NCBI RefSeq assembly: GCF_964355755.1
Contig: NC_092671.1
Location: 38,519,304-38,583,303, forward strand
Direction: 5' to 3'
Source of the DNA: Antedon mediterranea
Lineage: Eukaryota > Echinodermata > Crinoidea > Comatulida > Antedonidae
Length of the DNA: 64,000 nt
The notes under the pieces are model-generated. The model was not told the origin of the DNA, ran no database searches, and was given only the letters and a program-made list of their open reading frames with translations. The first letter of the stretch is position 1, and each line of letters opens with the position of its first letter. The translations under genes were made by a program, and so were the position numbers. Shown piece after piece: positions 1 to 37,422 of this stretch.

Positions 1-357
1 TCAATTAGAGACCACGGTTCTATTAGCAAGTTTATCGAATTCCACTATGTGGTCTGGAGTACAATATGTAAAATATATTTATTAGTTATTAATTATAATT
101 AAAGCCCAACATAGTAAACGCGGATTTAGACGGGGAGGCTAAATAGGCTTTAGCCCCCCACTAAAATTTAACACCCATCTTTTTAAAAAATAAAAACTTA
201 TTTTTCTGCAACCCTACAGATCATTTTTTATAATTTATGAAATATTTAGGACCCTCCCCCCCCCCCTCCTAGTCTGTAATACTGGATCAGTCCCTGGATG
301 ACTCCTAATAATTCCTAACCTGACAAAACTTACCTCATGACAATGGCATATACATTA
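1..357. other. 3' flank of Gli, no gene seen
   Basis: No coding frame is supported here. A stretch at about 120-300 has C-rich runs (a 6-C run near 155 and a run of about 13 C near 257) and wording like the ends of dispersed elements elsewhere in the window (for example the GGATCAGTCCCTGG piece near 282). It is probably degenerate repeat. Confidence 0.4.
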
Positions 358-358
358 A

Positions 359-660
359 TATATAAAAATATTGGCAAATAGTGGACACTGGACGGAACAG
401 ACAAAAACAAGCAAGTTTTTCAATAAACTGTACTAACACTTGAAAATATATTCATTTGGAGATTGGTGTAGTTTCAGTAGTTATCATAATATAGACTGGT
501 CTGCAGTCATGAATATATAAAAGTATTGGAAAATTGTGTACAATGGACAAAAAAGACAAAAACAATTTATGTTCTTCAATAAACACTGTACTAACGCTTG
601 AAAATATATTGATTAATGATTTGGAGATTGGTGTAGTTTCAGTAGCTATCACAACATTTG
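359..660. repeat. two-unit direct duplication beside the Gli 3' end
   Basis: Unit 1 (about 359-497) and unit 2 (about 514-660) share the same order of words: ATATAAAA-TATTGG, GACAAAAACAA, TTCAATAAAC, GTACTAAC, TTGAAAATATATT, and GGAGATTGGTGTAGTTTCAG. They lie just downstream of the Gli stop codon, so they may be part of its 3' UTR. No coding function is seen. Confidence 0.75.
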
Positions 661-705
661 CAGCCATGAGTGATCAATAGATTGCATACTGGTGTACAAC
701 ATCAA

Positions 706-27363
<26,658 letters not shown>

Positions 27364-28375
27364 GATGAGTTAGTAAGCTAAGCCATTCTGACAATCAGGC
27401 TGCAATAAAAAAAACATGTTGTTTTCAACTATACTAAAATATAAGCAACTTGCTTCCATTTTTGAAAAGTAGAAATATTATTAGCTACATACATGTTCCA
27501 TTCAATTTATTATTACCTTCATTAAATAACTACTAATAGTAACAGTACAGTCGTGCCGCTCCTTTAGAGCGTTCAAGAGAACGAAGGCATTAGGAAACTG
27601 TATCACGCAGGAGCTTATACTTAATATGGCTGAAAAAATGGGTTTTGGAAACTCGGACTGGGCATGCACACACCCCAAAACATGTCTGGGAAAGGAGAAT
27701 CTATGAAAACAATCTATGAAAACATTTGCTGATAAATAAATATTGAGATGCATGTAGACAGTAGTTATCGCTGCGTTTTTTGTAAGAAATATTTCATGTT
27801 TATCCACACCTCAGATTTTGAATCACTACAGTAATTAGGGTTATAAAAATGTTTTATACAGTATGGAGTTTTTATTTCCTATAAATGTTGATGCTGTGTT
27901 AACAAAAAAAAGAAGAAAAGTTTGTTTCATTAAATTCATCTTCTATTGGTCTAATTCAATATTAAATCAGACAATCTTTGTTAATACAGTACACTGTAGC
28001 AGATAAAACATTAAATACACAAAAAGTATAGTACAGCAGTTTGAATTGATTATCAATTGGAAATATTAAACTGTTAAACCATTTTATTTTCTATAGAACC
28101 TGTTTTAAGTTTCTTTTAAGACTGTTTCAGATTAGAAAATCCTTGAAAATTACCTATATAAAGCAGAAGTTCTTCTGCACTATTGGAAAATATTTATTAG
28201 CCAAGTGAAAGCTATTTGCCCAATTAAAGTTAATGTAAATCAGGATAATGTTCTGGCTGCTGTGAGTAAAATAAGAACATGTGATTGGCATAATAAAACA
28301 GGCCTACACTGTTACGACTGGTGAGCATTTATATTAACAGCAAAAATCTAGTTACTTTAGTTCAGTATTTTGGGT

Positions 28376-28521
28376 TAAGCTCTGTCTACACTATCAAACT
28401 TTATGTAACAAAAAATGTGATGTGTCCATATATGTCATATCACTACCATATTTGGGTATATTGCTGCCATATTTGGGCACATCACACATTTTTTGTCAGT
28501 TTGATAGTGTAGACAGAGCTT
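28376..28521 (+). mobile_element. family A MITE, TTA target duplication
   Basis: TTA flanks both ends (TTA-AGCTCTGTCTACACTATC and GACAGAGCT-TTA). Compact core with two ACCATATTTGGG-type units, the second reading GCCATATTTGGG. Confidence 0.9.
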
Positions 28522-29680
28522 TAGAGTTACCAGTTTCAGTAGCCTCAAATTGGACCTAATAAAATTGACCTAAAGTTTCTAATTTATTAAACAAAATGTT
28601 TGTTCTTATATTTATTTATTATATTTTTTGAATTTTTGTTTTGCGCCGATTTGTTTCAAGTGTTCTTACAAATTTGTGTGTAGAGAGAACGGTAATATAG
28701 GATAGGAATGTGATGAAAAAGTAAAGCATACTCTAGAGGGCCCACTTTAAAAAGTTTAAAAGGATGCTGTGTGAGTGTGACACTTTTCCAGACAAAATTA
28801 TCCCACTGGTGGAATAACATAAAAAAGACAATAAATACAGACTTGGGGCAAGTCTAGTTCAAATAAGGTAGAGTAATAAAATGTACAATAAGTGCACACA
28901 TAAATTTGTGTTATAATGCAAGTAGGTTGTTAAAAGTTGGCTGAGTTAATATCCCAGGTGTCACACAATGAATATCAAAATGTGACACTAAAGGTGAATA
29001 TTTTTAATAAAATTCAATTCACAAACCTGTTTGTGAATATGTACACAATGTAATTTGTAAGATGTGTTTGGTTGTTAAAATGCACTTTATGGCAGGAATG
29101 AGAAATGGCAAACTAGGAGAACGCAATACAGGGATTATTCTGACAATCCCATTCCTCCTCCGAATAAAACATAGCTGCCACGAGAGTGTACAAACATAGA
29201 GTTGATTTAAGAATATATTTCTCCATGGTTTTTAAGAAAAAATGTACAATTTTACAACAAAACAACATTCAACAAACAATAGTTTAAAGCTGTAAGACTA
29301 CTATTCTGAAAGTGTAATAATACGATTTTAACTTTTTAGATTTTGAAATGTAACTGTTGTCTTTTTTGACATATTTATGTATCTTTTTAATTGGATTTGC
29401 TGACAACCGACATTTCTTTGTTTTTTTTACGAAAACAAATACAGTATGTTGTACTGTATAGGCATTTTAATTACTTTTTATAACTTTCATTATTCATTTT
29501 AAAAGTATCTTAATTGTTAGAAAATATTTTAATTTGTATTTTGTCCTGCATTGCGTTCCATACAAATGCAATGTTTTATTTGTCTCCAGAGTAGCAGCAG
29601 TCAAGAGTGGTCATCAATCATACCAAAACAGGTTGGTGGGAGCAGATTCATAGCATGGGGCAATGACACACTCTTGTTAG

Positions 29681-29925
29681 TATTCAATATTTATATTCAC
29701 TTCCGCTTTTTACACTCCTGAGAAAAATTGTTGGGTTTGTTGATGGTGGTTGTATGTGAATTTATGGACAATCATCAACAATCACCAATAACATTGGAAA
29801 TAAATGCTTCATCCATTCATAATTTGTTTACTACTACTCTACTCAATATTTATATTCACTTCCGCTTTTGACACTCCTGAGGAAAAATTGGGTTTGTTGA
29901 TGGTTGTTGTATGTGAATTACTATC
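29681..29925. repeat. two-copy direct repeat in the Gli 5' intron
   Basis: CAATATTTATATTCACTTCC, GCTTTT-ACACTCCTGAG, and GGTTTGTTGATGGT-GTTGTATGTGAATT occur at about 29684-29762 and 29844-29919. Unidentified. Confidence 0.7.
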
Positions 29926-30175
29926 CATTATCCATTCCATTCTATCCATTCATAATACAATTCATAAGACGATAACTGATATATTATAATATAACCAGAC
30001 ATACTGTACAAATTTATTTTCTAGTGATTTAAAAAAAAGTACAAAAACCTACATTTTTATTTTTTAGTTTTCAGTTTTAAAAAAATAGTTAAGTTTATTT
30101 TTTTTATAAAATCCTACGTGAACTGTAATAACGCTTGAACTAATATTATTATTAAAATATCATGTCAGTTTAGTG

Positions 30176-30437
30176 CAGAACCCCTATTCAGGGGACATTT
30201 TATTATGGGGATACAGTGAAATGATAGCCAGGATAGTGTTCTGCGCTTTTTCTCTGCTTGTTGTTGTTCTATGTAATTTATGCTTTTTGTATTATTTTTG
30301 TTTTATTTTTTCTGGATAATAAATGAATATGAATATGAATATGAAATGAACAAGTGAAAATATATATATATACCATACTGCCAACTCATATTCATGGGGG
30401 TCCCGAAGGTGTCCCTAAATAGGGGTTCTTTCTAATA
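30176..30437. mobile_element. TIR element enclosing a LINE-like tail
   Basis: The outer ends AGAACCCCTATTCAGGGGACA and TGTCCCTAAATAGGGGTTCT are inverted. Inside, near 30300-30350, a LINE-type 3' end (GGATAATAAATGAATATGAATATG) appears. A related terminus lies near 62670-62705. Confidence 0.5.
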
Positions 30438-31390
30438 AATCAAATACATCTATTGTATTTAAACTTTAACCTGTATTATTAATTCAATCCACTATAAATC
30501 TGCCAACAGCAGTGTATGAACAAAACATGTTCAAAATAAGTTTCAGACAAACCACAACTTTTTACTTGTAATACCTGTACCAGTATGTAGCAGACAAAAT
30601 GTCTAACTTATTCAATTATAACGAAAAACGATCTACATTGCGCTGCTGTCGAGGTCGAAGGTCAGTAATAAAATGTCAAAGTGATACCGGAGTGTAATTA
30701 TCTGTGTAGGTGCGCCATGTCGGCATCCTTATTAAACTCTGTGATGTTGTATTTAGAAACAAAGTTAAGGAGTGTTCGGTTACATTTCAATCATGACATC
30801 ATCAGCTCCCCTCTGGAGAAAAGCACAATGCACAGATATAATTTGCTTCTTGACAATATCAGGTGATTCCATTATATTCACAAAAATATATTTATAGAAA
30901 TATGAAAAAAATATTTGAGCACATAATGTATTCATTTTATTTTCTTAGTTTGGTACTTCTCAGAAAAAATGTTGTTCTGTTTCTATGGATATTTATCAGA
31001 AAGAATGAATGAATGAATTATCTTTGTATATACAGTAATATATTAATAATAAATCAAATATTTAATAATTATGTCATGGTATTCAATATGAACTACAATG
31101 ATAAAAACATGATATCCTATAAATGGTAGTACTGTATGTCTTTAATTATTAAAGCATAGACTTACAAGATGGCAATTGTGCAAATATTTTGATTTATGTA
31201 GTAAAGTTTACAAGAACAATTTTCATTAAGTTTGAAGGCACAGCCACAGCTGTTTAACAAAAGTCCATATGGTTTGGCTATTAAGGCATGACTGATGGAG
31301 TTACAATGTAAAATACACATTTTGGAATAACTGGAAGACTGGAATCACTTTTGTACACATTTTAAGAAAAACAAATTAACCTGTATATCA

Positions 31391-31465
31391 GTGGCTGCTG
31401 CCAAAAATATACCGTATATATACGGTATATTTTATATACGGTATATTTTTTGGCAGCAGAAATGG
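31391..31465. mobile_element. short palindromic MITE with GCTGCC ends
   Basis: Left GGCTGCTGCCAAAAATATACC and right GGTATATTTTTTGGCAGCAG are inverted, and the interior is built from TATACCGTATA/TATACGGTATA words. The termini match those of the Mutator-like element at 23610. Confidence 0.75.
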
Positions 31466-31578
31466 GTCTCATAAAAAATATACCGTATATATATATGGGG
31501 TATATATACCGCATAAATATCCCCATCGTTTGTGGATATTATACGGTATATTCCAAAATATACCGTATATTTCGTACC

Positions 31579-32240
31579 CCGTTTCTGCTGCACTCAAAAT
31601 ATACCGTATATGTGACCCGGCCCATGACACGAGGTCAAAAACTAACAGAGCGTAACGCGTTTGTTTGGTTTTCTGCTGCATTGACACACACGTGTATAAG
31701 CAAGCAACAGATCAAAATATCACTGTGGACTGAAGAAATAACTATTTTTGAAATTCAATTGTGGGGAGAAGCGAAGGTTGGGGGGAGACTGCATGGTAAC
31801 AGAAAAGATACCGAGATTTACAAAAGTATCTCAAACAAAATAAAAGCAGAATTTGTGGTAGACTTAATAACGCCAAAGTTATCGGCAAACGCCGTCGTCT
31901 TCTTTGCATAAATCTAGTCAATGCCCATTCTACATTTCTAGATTGTTTGTGCGGTGTAAATTCGTTGCCACTTCTGCTCATTAGATTTAAAATAGACAGC
32001 AATGCTACGACGTTTTGAGAAACCATCATTGTTTTGTTTTTGTCATGTAACCTCACTACACGAGACTCTAGGTCAATCCATACTTCCGTCTCACGAAATG
32101 CATTTTGGGTAATGAAAGCCAACTTTTTTACAGCCTAACCACGAAGTATGTGCAGCGGAAACGGTGCACAAATTTCATATACGGTATATTTAATATACGG
32201 TATATTTATACGGTATATTTGGGATTGGCAGCAGAAACAG
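31579..32240. mobile_element. non-autonomous element with GTTTCTGCTGC ends
   Basis: Left CCGTTTCTGCTGCACTCAAAA and right TTGGGATTGGCAGCAGAAAC are inverted. Next to each end are copies of the near-palindrome TATACCGTATA. The middle 0.5 kb (GACCCGGCCCATGACACGAG onward) is of ordinary composition with no recognised coding part. An internal GCAGCGGAAACGG near 32153 looks like another terminus, so nesting is possible. Confidence 0.6.
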
Positions 32241-32462
32241 TGTGTAATTTACAGTAGCTGGAATACTCACAGTACTAACTACTAGATTATATAACCCATC
32301 CTTATGCACACTATATCAATTTTATTTTAATTAAATTATCAAAACTGTATGATCTAATTACAGAACTGGAGAATGATAAAAAAATAATCGAGTAATTAAT
32401 TCAACAATGTAGGACAAAGTTCAACTTTGAATTATAATACTTTACTTAACAATTCATTTGTG

Positions 32463-32586
32463 TAAAGCTCTCTCTACATTATCAAACTTTATGTGACAAA
32501 AAATGTGATATATGTCATATCACTACCATATTTGGGCATATCACACTTTTTTTGTTAAACTAGTTTGATAGTGTAGACAGAGCTTA
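32463..32586 (+). mobile_element. family A MITE, shortest full copy, TAA duplication
   Basis: TAA-AGCTCTCTCTACATTATC to GACAGAGCT-TAA, with only one ACCATATTTGGG unit. This shows that core length varies by unit number. Confidence 0.9.
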
Positions 32587-32774
32587 AGAGATTGCAAAAT
32601 CTGTTTTGGGATTTGCCTATTCCCACGTCAGGTTAATAATATAATATAATTAATTGCTGTCAATACATATTTTTAATTTTATCACAACTAAGAATTATAT
32701 AATATAATTACTACTAAAATATATCAATGATTATATCATTACAGTTCACACATTAAATAAATAAATAATAATAC

Positions 32775-32955
32775 AGCAGGGGAAAATTTCACTTTAAAAT
32801 TTTGTTTAGCAATATTGCAAATCAAACTTATTTTTTAGTCGAGAAACATAGTTTTTTATTGTATTTTTTGCTACACAAATTTAGAAATTTGTAGCAAAAA
32901 GGTTGTTTTGTATAGCTTTTTGCAATGCTACACTGACGAAATTATTCCCTGTACA
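32775..32955 (-). repeat. dispersed repeat, copy 2 of the GTAGCAAAA family
   Basis: Reverse-complement counterpart of 13305-13490. It starts near GCAGGGGAAAATTTC and ends near GAAATTATTCCC. Confidence 0.7.
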
Positions 32956-33835
32956 GTGCTGAAAAAATGTAGTAAACAAATTTCTCATACACTATAAATA
33001 TTTGTAAACATATCAATTTGAATTGTAGATACACAGTAACAAAACAAGCACGAATGTGCGATACTCGGGGTACAGCAGCAAACGAAGCTGTAATGACGTC
33101 ATAAGACCGGATGTAACGTCACAATCACATACTAATCGCTACCAAATACGGCTATACGGTACCATCTTGGAGACGTGATATGTCCCTGTAGTATATTCAT
33201 GCCAAATTCCAGCTCAATACTACAACGAATAAGGGAGGAGTAGTACTTTATAAATCGCACTTTTTACTCAATAGTGTCGGATGGAGGAGAAGATGAGAGA
33301 GTGCTAGACTCGGGTACCCCAAGTAAAAACAGGATTTGGTATGGTTGTATTGTATACTAACAAAGTCGTGATGAAGCAATTGAAAATGAAATACTTACTG
33401 TTATGTTTATCTAATTCCTTCAAAACAAATAAATATCAAACATTAAAATCCAAATGTTAAACTGATTGTTTAGGTATAGGATGCATTCCCAGCAATGGTC
33501 TTTATTATCCTGTGTCCTGAATAAGCTGAGCCGCTAACTGGCTACCTAAACCAAAAGCAGTTGTCAACCTTGGTTAGCAGTATTCTATTACCAGTGGCTA
33601 GCTACTACCCTGTTGATGGGGCAATAGCTTTAATGATTGTTTCCCTCAGGCAGTTTGGGATGTGCAAACCAAAATTCACTAGCTCCTATTCCATCTGTAA
33701 CAGCAGGAAGTGAATTTTATAAAATATCAAGTTTCTAAATCACAGCTACATTCACAGTTCTTTTGCAAATAATGTGTCATGGCACTCATAAATGATTAAG
33801 AAACAGAGTGGACAAACCATTAAACAACTACAGTA

Positions 33836-33990
33836 TAAAGCTCTGGTCTGTCTACACTATCAAACTAGTTTGACAAAAAGTGTGATGTTCCCAAATATGG
33901 TAGTGATATGCCCAAATATGGTTCATGTCCATATATTGGCACATCACATTTTTTTGTCACATAAAGTTTGATAGTGTAGACAGAGCTTAA
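33836..33990 (-). mobile_element. family A MITE, TAA duplication
   Basis: TAA-AGCTCTGG-TCTGTCTACACTATC has a 5-base insertion in the left terminus. The right end is GACAGAGCT-TAA. The core has one complete and one truncated AAATATGG unit. Confidence 0.85.
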
Positions 33991-34849
33991 ATGTTTGTAC
34001 CTTATAATATCATTGTTGACATAATGACAATTTTATAAATATAAAAGTAAATAGATTCTTATCTTTTAATTTATAATAAAACTAAATTGAAAGGTTGTTT
34101 TTTATTTTGTTTAACAATACCACATACAAAATTCAATTATTTTTAAAAATTAAGAAAAAGATGAACTGCAGTGGTGGATCCAGGATTTTGAGATAGAGGA
34201 AGGATGAGGGCCCAGGGCCTAAAAGTGGTGAAATGAAGGGCTGATCTTAATTTGTTGTCCCTATCTTTTGCTGAACTGAACTGTCACAGTTTAATAAATA
34301 ATATGAAATTACTATTTTCAACTAACTATTACTACTGTACTAACAAAATATTTCTTTTTTAACTTTTTTAATCATATAAATTATAAGTGAAAAAACACAT
34401 TTTTTTTAATCACTTTACATTCAGTTAGACATTTTTAAAATCACTTTACTGTACATTCTGTTAGTCATTAATGATAAATGAATGTGGGCACAAAATGATA
34501 CAATCACAATTAGTACTAGAAATCTCCTATGCATTAAGTTAATATGGGATAATAATGGTGTGTTTTATTTCAAACAGTCTTTGCTTCTGGTAATTGGCAT
34601 GATAAACCAATCAAGGTTAAATGTGTAAGTTGTAACAGTAGCAACATAACTTGGTAAAATAATGAATAACTTGTGGGTATGGAAGAAGAAAACCTAACAT
34701 GAATGACAACCAGGTACAGTATGGGCTGATCATTAGCATTTACTTAACTACCAATAATTAATATGCTCCCTTCTGTTTTTTTTTTATTATATCGATTAAA
34801 TTACCCGGTGTCTGTCATTCTATTGTGTTTTGTGGTTTCAATAATTGTT

Positions 34850-35199
34850 TATTGATTGTCCCCCTGAAAAAAATGATTTGTTAAATTTTGTTGGCTGAAT
34901 ATGCCATTTTAATGTCACATTATATTTATTCATTAACATTTTGAACAAAAATTGAATCGAACAAAAATTTATTTACCTGAAGAAACTGTAATTCAACAAA
35001 AAACAAAAAATAGTCAAATTAGCTGCCAGCCAATCGGTTTTTGGTTGAATTTAACCATTTAGTTTGTCATTTTATATGAGAAAACATTTTTTTTTTACGG
35101 AAGGGATTAACTTTATTAAAACTGCAAAATGACCTATTTAATAAAATGTTTTTATTAATCTTCATTTTTCATGTTTTTGGGGGACTATACATCTTTCAA
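34850..35199 (-). mobile_element. family B MITE copy 4
   Basis: From TTGATTGTCCCCCTGAAAA to GGGGGACTATACATCTTTCAA. It includes TTTACCTGAAGAAACTGTAA, also seen in copies at 22130 and 54013. Confidence 0.7.
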
Positions 35200-35451
35200 T
35201 TCTTATTCAGTTAGCAGTTACTTACACATTTTAAGTAACTTCAAATTAAGAGCTTAGCAAATCAGATCAAATACTATACAAAACCATTATCAATTTAAAG
35301 CCTTAATTGCACAAAGAATTAGGGCTCATTAGTGTAATGAGGTTCATACTTATCACCAATTGAGAATAATCATATCATTGAAGCTGCTTAAATAAAGAGG
35401 ATTTAATAGCAATGTTTAGGATCTTGACAGGACATAAATGTCTAGACTAGG

Positions 35452-36220
35452 TCAAGTCGGCCCCAAACCGTCTCGGCCAAAGTCAAGTCGGCCCCACGTC
35501 AAGTCGGCCCCAAGTCAACTCGGCCTCAAGTCAACTCGGCCACAATAAAGTATGGAACGCAAAAAGTACTTAATATTATTATGATTTAATTACTATCCAC
35601 TCTTTAAAAAAAAATGAAGAAATAAAAAATATAATATAATTAAATAATATCATATAAAAAAATGTACCCGCGTGTTACAAAAACACGTGCAGGTACTGCA
35701 TTTTAGTAAATCGAAGACGGAGACCTACGTTCCACCATTTGGCCATAGAAAAAATGATTGTACAACGTTTTTGTCCTTGATTTGCGTTTTTAAAAAAGGG
35801 GAATCCCCTGGTCAGCGAAAACACAGCAGTTGTATGTAGATATCGAAAAAGCTGCCAAACGCGCAGGGGGAGGCGCAGCTACGAATTGTTTTCAATTGTG
35901 CAATTTGAAATTTTATTAAACGTAAATAAAGGAAAGTTGGTGAAATCATTCATATGTTTTTTGCTATATATTATTGTCTAAATATTAATATTCATTAAAA
36001 GTCAGAATTATTCATAGTTAAAAAATGGTGAAGAAATATTATTCTATCAATCCCCTTCATTTGCACTTTTTGCGTTCCATACTTTAAAGGGGCCGAGTTG
36101 ACCGATTATTTTTTGGCCGAGTTGACGTGAGGCCGAGTTGACTTGAGGCCGAGTTGACTTGAGGCCGAGTTGACTTGGGGCCGACTTGACTTTGGCCCAG
36201 ACGGTTTAGGGCCGACTTGG
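35452..36220. mobile_element. TIR element with 15-16 bp subterminal repeats
   Basis: Both ends carry GTCAAGTCGGCCCC followed by AACCGTCT-GGCCAAAGTC and a tandem series of CAAGTCAACTCGGCCT words, in opposite orientation. Inner arms AGTATGGAACGCAAAAAGT and GCACTTTTTGCGTTCCATACT also match. Each inverted end is about 110-150 bp. The interior lacks a transposase frame. Confidence 0.85.
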
Positions 36221-37029
36221 ATCGAAATCCTTTGAACATGAAGAGGGATAGAATTATTTAATCTAGATTCACAATAGAAATAAAGACATAAACTATGCTT
36301 AAGTAGCAGTACTCAGTAAGTAAACTAAACGGTGTTACCATAACATGGTTACCTCCGCCAGGATGACGAAAGGTTATGTGACCAATTGCCTGTGTTGTTT
36401 GCTTTCTACTCAAAATTATTGCTCGATTTTCGTAATATTTTAAAGGATTGTTTTAAAGCTGTATTATATGGTAACACATCTGTCATTAAATTAAGGTTTG
36501 CACTCTCTCAGTGCCCTTCTAGTTATAATATGTCTGTTATTCAAATGTTTTATTTATTTTATGTCACATTTACATCTAGCTAGTAGCTAGTATACTTGTA
36601 ATAAAGGCCCATAATATTACAATAGGACGATAATGATTGATGATATTAAATAGATAATTAAAATATATTTTTCTTACATAAATTAGAAAAAAAAAATTAT
36701 AAACTATAATTTCCTAAACTATATAAGATATTTTCACACGTCCAATCAAATGACGTCATTAGATTTAGTAAAAGCAATAAAATAATATAAATAAAACCCA
36801 TAAAACTCACACCATACACCCTACTACCAGAAATACCTATGGGGCCAACAGAGGCTAAACTAGAGTAATAATAGATTAGGTAAGTAGTAGTTTAGCCTAG
36901 AAGAGTGGAAAGAATGGTGTGCACATGATGATGATGGATGGATAGTGCCAGTGGTGGTGTGCACGGATGGTGCATGGTACACTATCTCTCACTACACTCA
37001 CGTTAAATAATTGATTAAAATGTGCTTAC

Positions 37030-37180
37030 CATATAGTTTTAATATCAAATACAGCTATTATATCATCCTGCAACTTTCCTTTACAAGAAAACAAAGTTAA
37101 TTCATCGATAATTACTCAAATATTGCGCTAGGCCAAGACTTTTTAGACGTGCAAACACGGTTTGTTGATGAAATAAAACT
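37030..37180 (-). other. Gli: candidate non-coding first exon of Gli
   Basis: The minus strand reads CTATATG followed by the donor GTAAGCACA at 37029-37021. A 5' UTR exon ending here would lie about 0.25-0.4 kb from the divergent dehydrogenase gene. No acceptor is expected for a first exon, so only the donor supports it. Confidence 0.3.
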
Positions 37181-37422
37181 TTCTCCACGCATGAGAGAGT
37201 TTCTACTAGGTTGACTAACTGGGGGCGCCAAACATATCCAAACTGCTACTTTAGTAGAACATGTTCTAGGGCCATTTCTGGACCCATAATTATACCTCCG
37301 TGTATTGAGGGCAGTATTTCAAAACATTGAAAAAAAGGAGGCAAGCCGAGTAGCCGAATAAACTGCAGCAGTGTGTGTGTAGAAGAACTTGTTAGGCATT
37401 GTCAATAAGCAGTTGTGGTACC
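37030..37422. promoter_or_regulatory. putative shared promoter between Gli and the dehydrogenase-like gene
   Basis: If the Gli first exon at 37030 is right, the two genes are divergent with less than 0.4 kb between coding start and donor. No clear TATA box is seen. The region is free of recognised transposons, unlike both flanks. Confidence 0.3.

Larger units (their letters stand above)
27400..37029 (-). other. Gli: presumed Gli 5' intron (9.6 kb)
   Basis: Upstream of the first coding exon, whose acceptor (ATTGCAG) lies at 27400-27406. It is mostly repeats listed separately. The block 33040-33310 is richer in CpG, has a TGACGTCA near 33093, and is followed by a donor-like CAGTAAGTATT (minus strand, near 33400), so an alternative first exon there is possible. 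The stretches 26060-27260 and 36240-36990 show no gene. Confidence 0.4.

Noticed and set aside
36386-36583. 65-residue open frame near the Gli 5' end
   Set aside because: No recognisable motif and no neighbouring exon that would join it; could be repeat-derived, left unannotated.
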